This document shows positions 40,561-40,572 of a stretch of DNA of 40,572 nucleotides, piece by piece (position 1 is the stretch's first letter; every line of letters starts with the position of its first letter). Origin of the DNA: Syntrophobacter sp. SbD2 (GTDB lineage: Bacteria; Desulfobacterota; Binatia; UBA9968). The position numbers and the translations under genes were made by a program. The notes below the pieces were generated by a model. That model was not told where the DNA came from and made no database searches. It worked only from the letters and a program-made list of their open reading frames with translations. The stretch is taken from NCBI GenBank assembly GCA_945889495.1, contig CAMDBU010000037.1, positions 1-40,572 on the forward strand, read 5' to 3'.

Positions 40561-40572
40561 GTGGCTCCCAAA

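Overview
The window reads as chromosomal DNA of a free-living, GC-rich (roughly 60% by eye), Gram-negative-type bacterium. It has many lipoproteins with lipoboxes, periplasmic solute-binding proteins and good AGGAG ribosome binding sites. Large numbers of catabolic genes (amidohydrolases, VOC dioxygenases, cupins, alpha/beta hydrolases) sit beside NitT/TauT-type binding proteins that have no transporter genes next to them. That style is familiar from uncultured soil or groundwater lineages such as Binatota, Tectomicrobia, Rokubacteria or 'deltaproteobacteria'. The lineage is inference only; there is no rRNA or tRNA gene in the window to settle it.

Layout. 1-150: 3' end of an IS110-type transposase, then arms of a dispersed repeat. 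250-5079: propionate module, with an acrylyl-CoA reductase (acuI-like) divergent from prpC-prpD-prpB of the methylcitrate cycle. 5164-5629: antitoxin plus a RelE/ParE-type toxin broken by a 1-nt frameshift. 5700-9269: minus-strand operon of a class III nucleotide cyclase, a LysM polysaccharide deacetylase lipoprotein and a LysM/TPR lipoprotein. 9354-11974: GNAT acetyltransferase and a membrane protein with a ClpP-like domain that lacks the catalytic serine. 12183-18470: amidase, small secreted and membrane proteins, a cupin, a stand-alone carboxyltransferase, a DUF2459 protein and a lipoprotein. 18558-22839: two amidohydrolase/binding-protein pairs arranged as mirror images. 23136-36497: a catabolic block with three two-domain VOC proteins, a bicupin, two alpha/beta hydrolases, a binding protein coupled to a DUF1989 protein, a PuuE-like deacetylase, an Ldh-family dehydrogenase and a DUF3891 protein, interrupted by a strikingly periodic 11-residue-repeat protein. 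36570-37601: what looks like one integron gene cassette with a well-formed attC site, followed by a second probable cassette, with no integrase in view. 37715-38173: a decayed partial copy of the M20 peptidase gene that stands intact at 39224-40399, with an amino-acid-type binding lipoprotein between them.

How the genes may work together. AcuI makes propionyl-CoA and PrpC/PrpD/PrpB carry it towards pyruvate and succinate, so the first 5 kb form a coherent pathway. The cyclase/LysM operon points to envelope remodelling tied to a nucleotide signal. The middle of the window looks like several small 'bind it and break it' catabolic units whose substrates cannot be read from sequence.

The intergenic spaces are unusually rich in dispersed palindromic repeats of at least five sequence types. 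The most distinctive signals are the attC/cassette segment, the mirrored amidohydrolase-binding protein pairs, the hendecad-repeat protein and the repeat families themselves.
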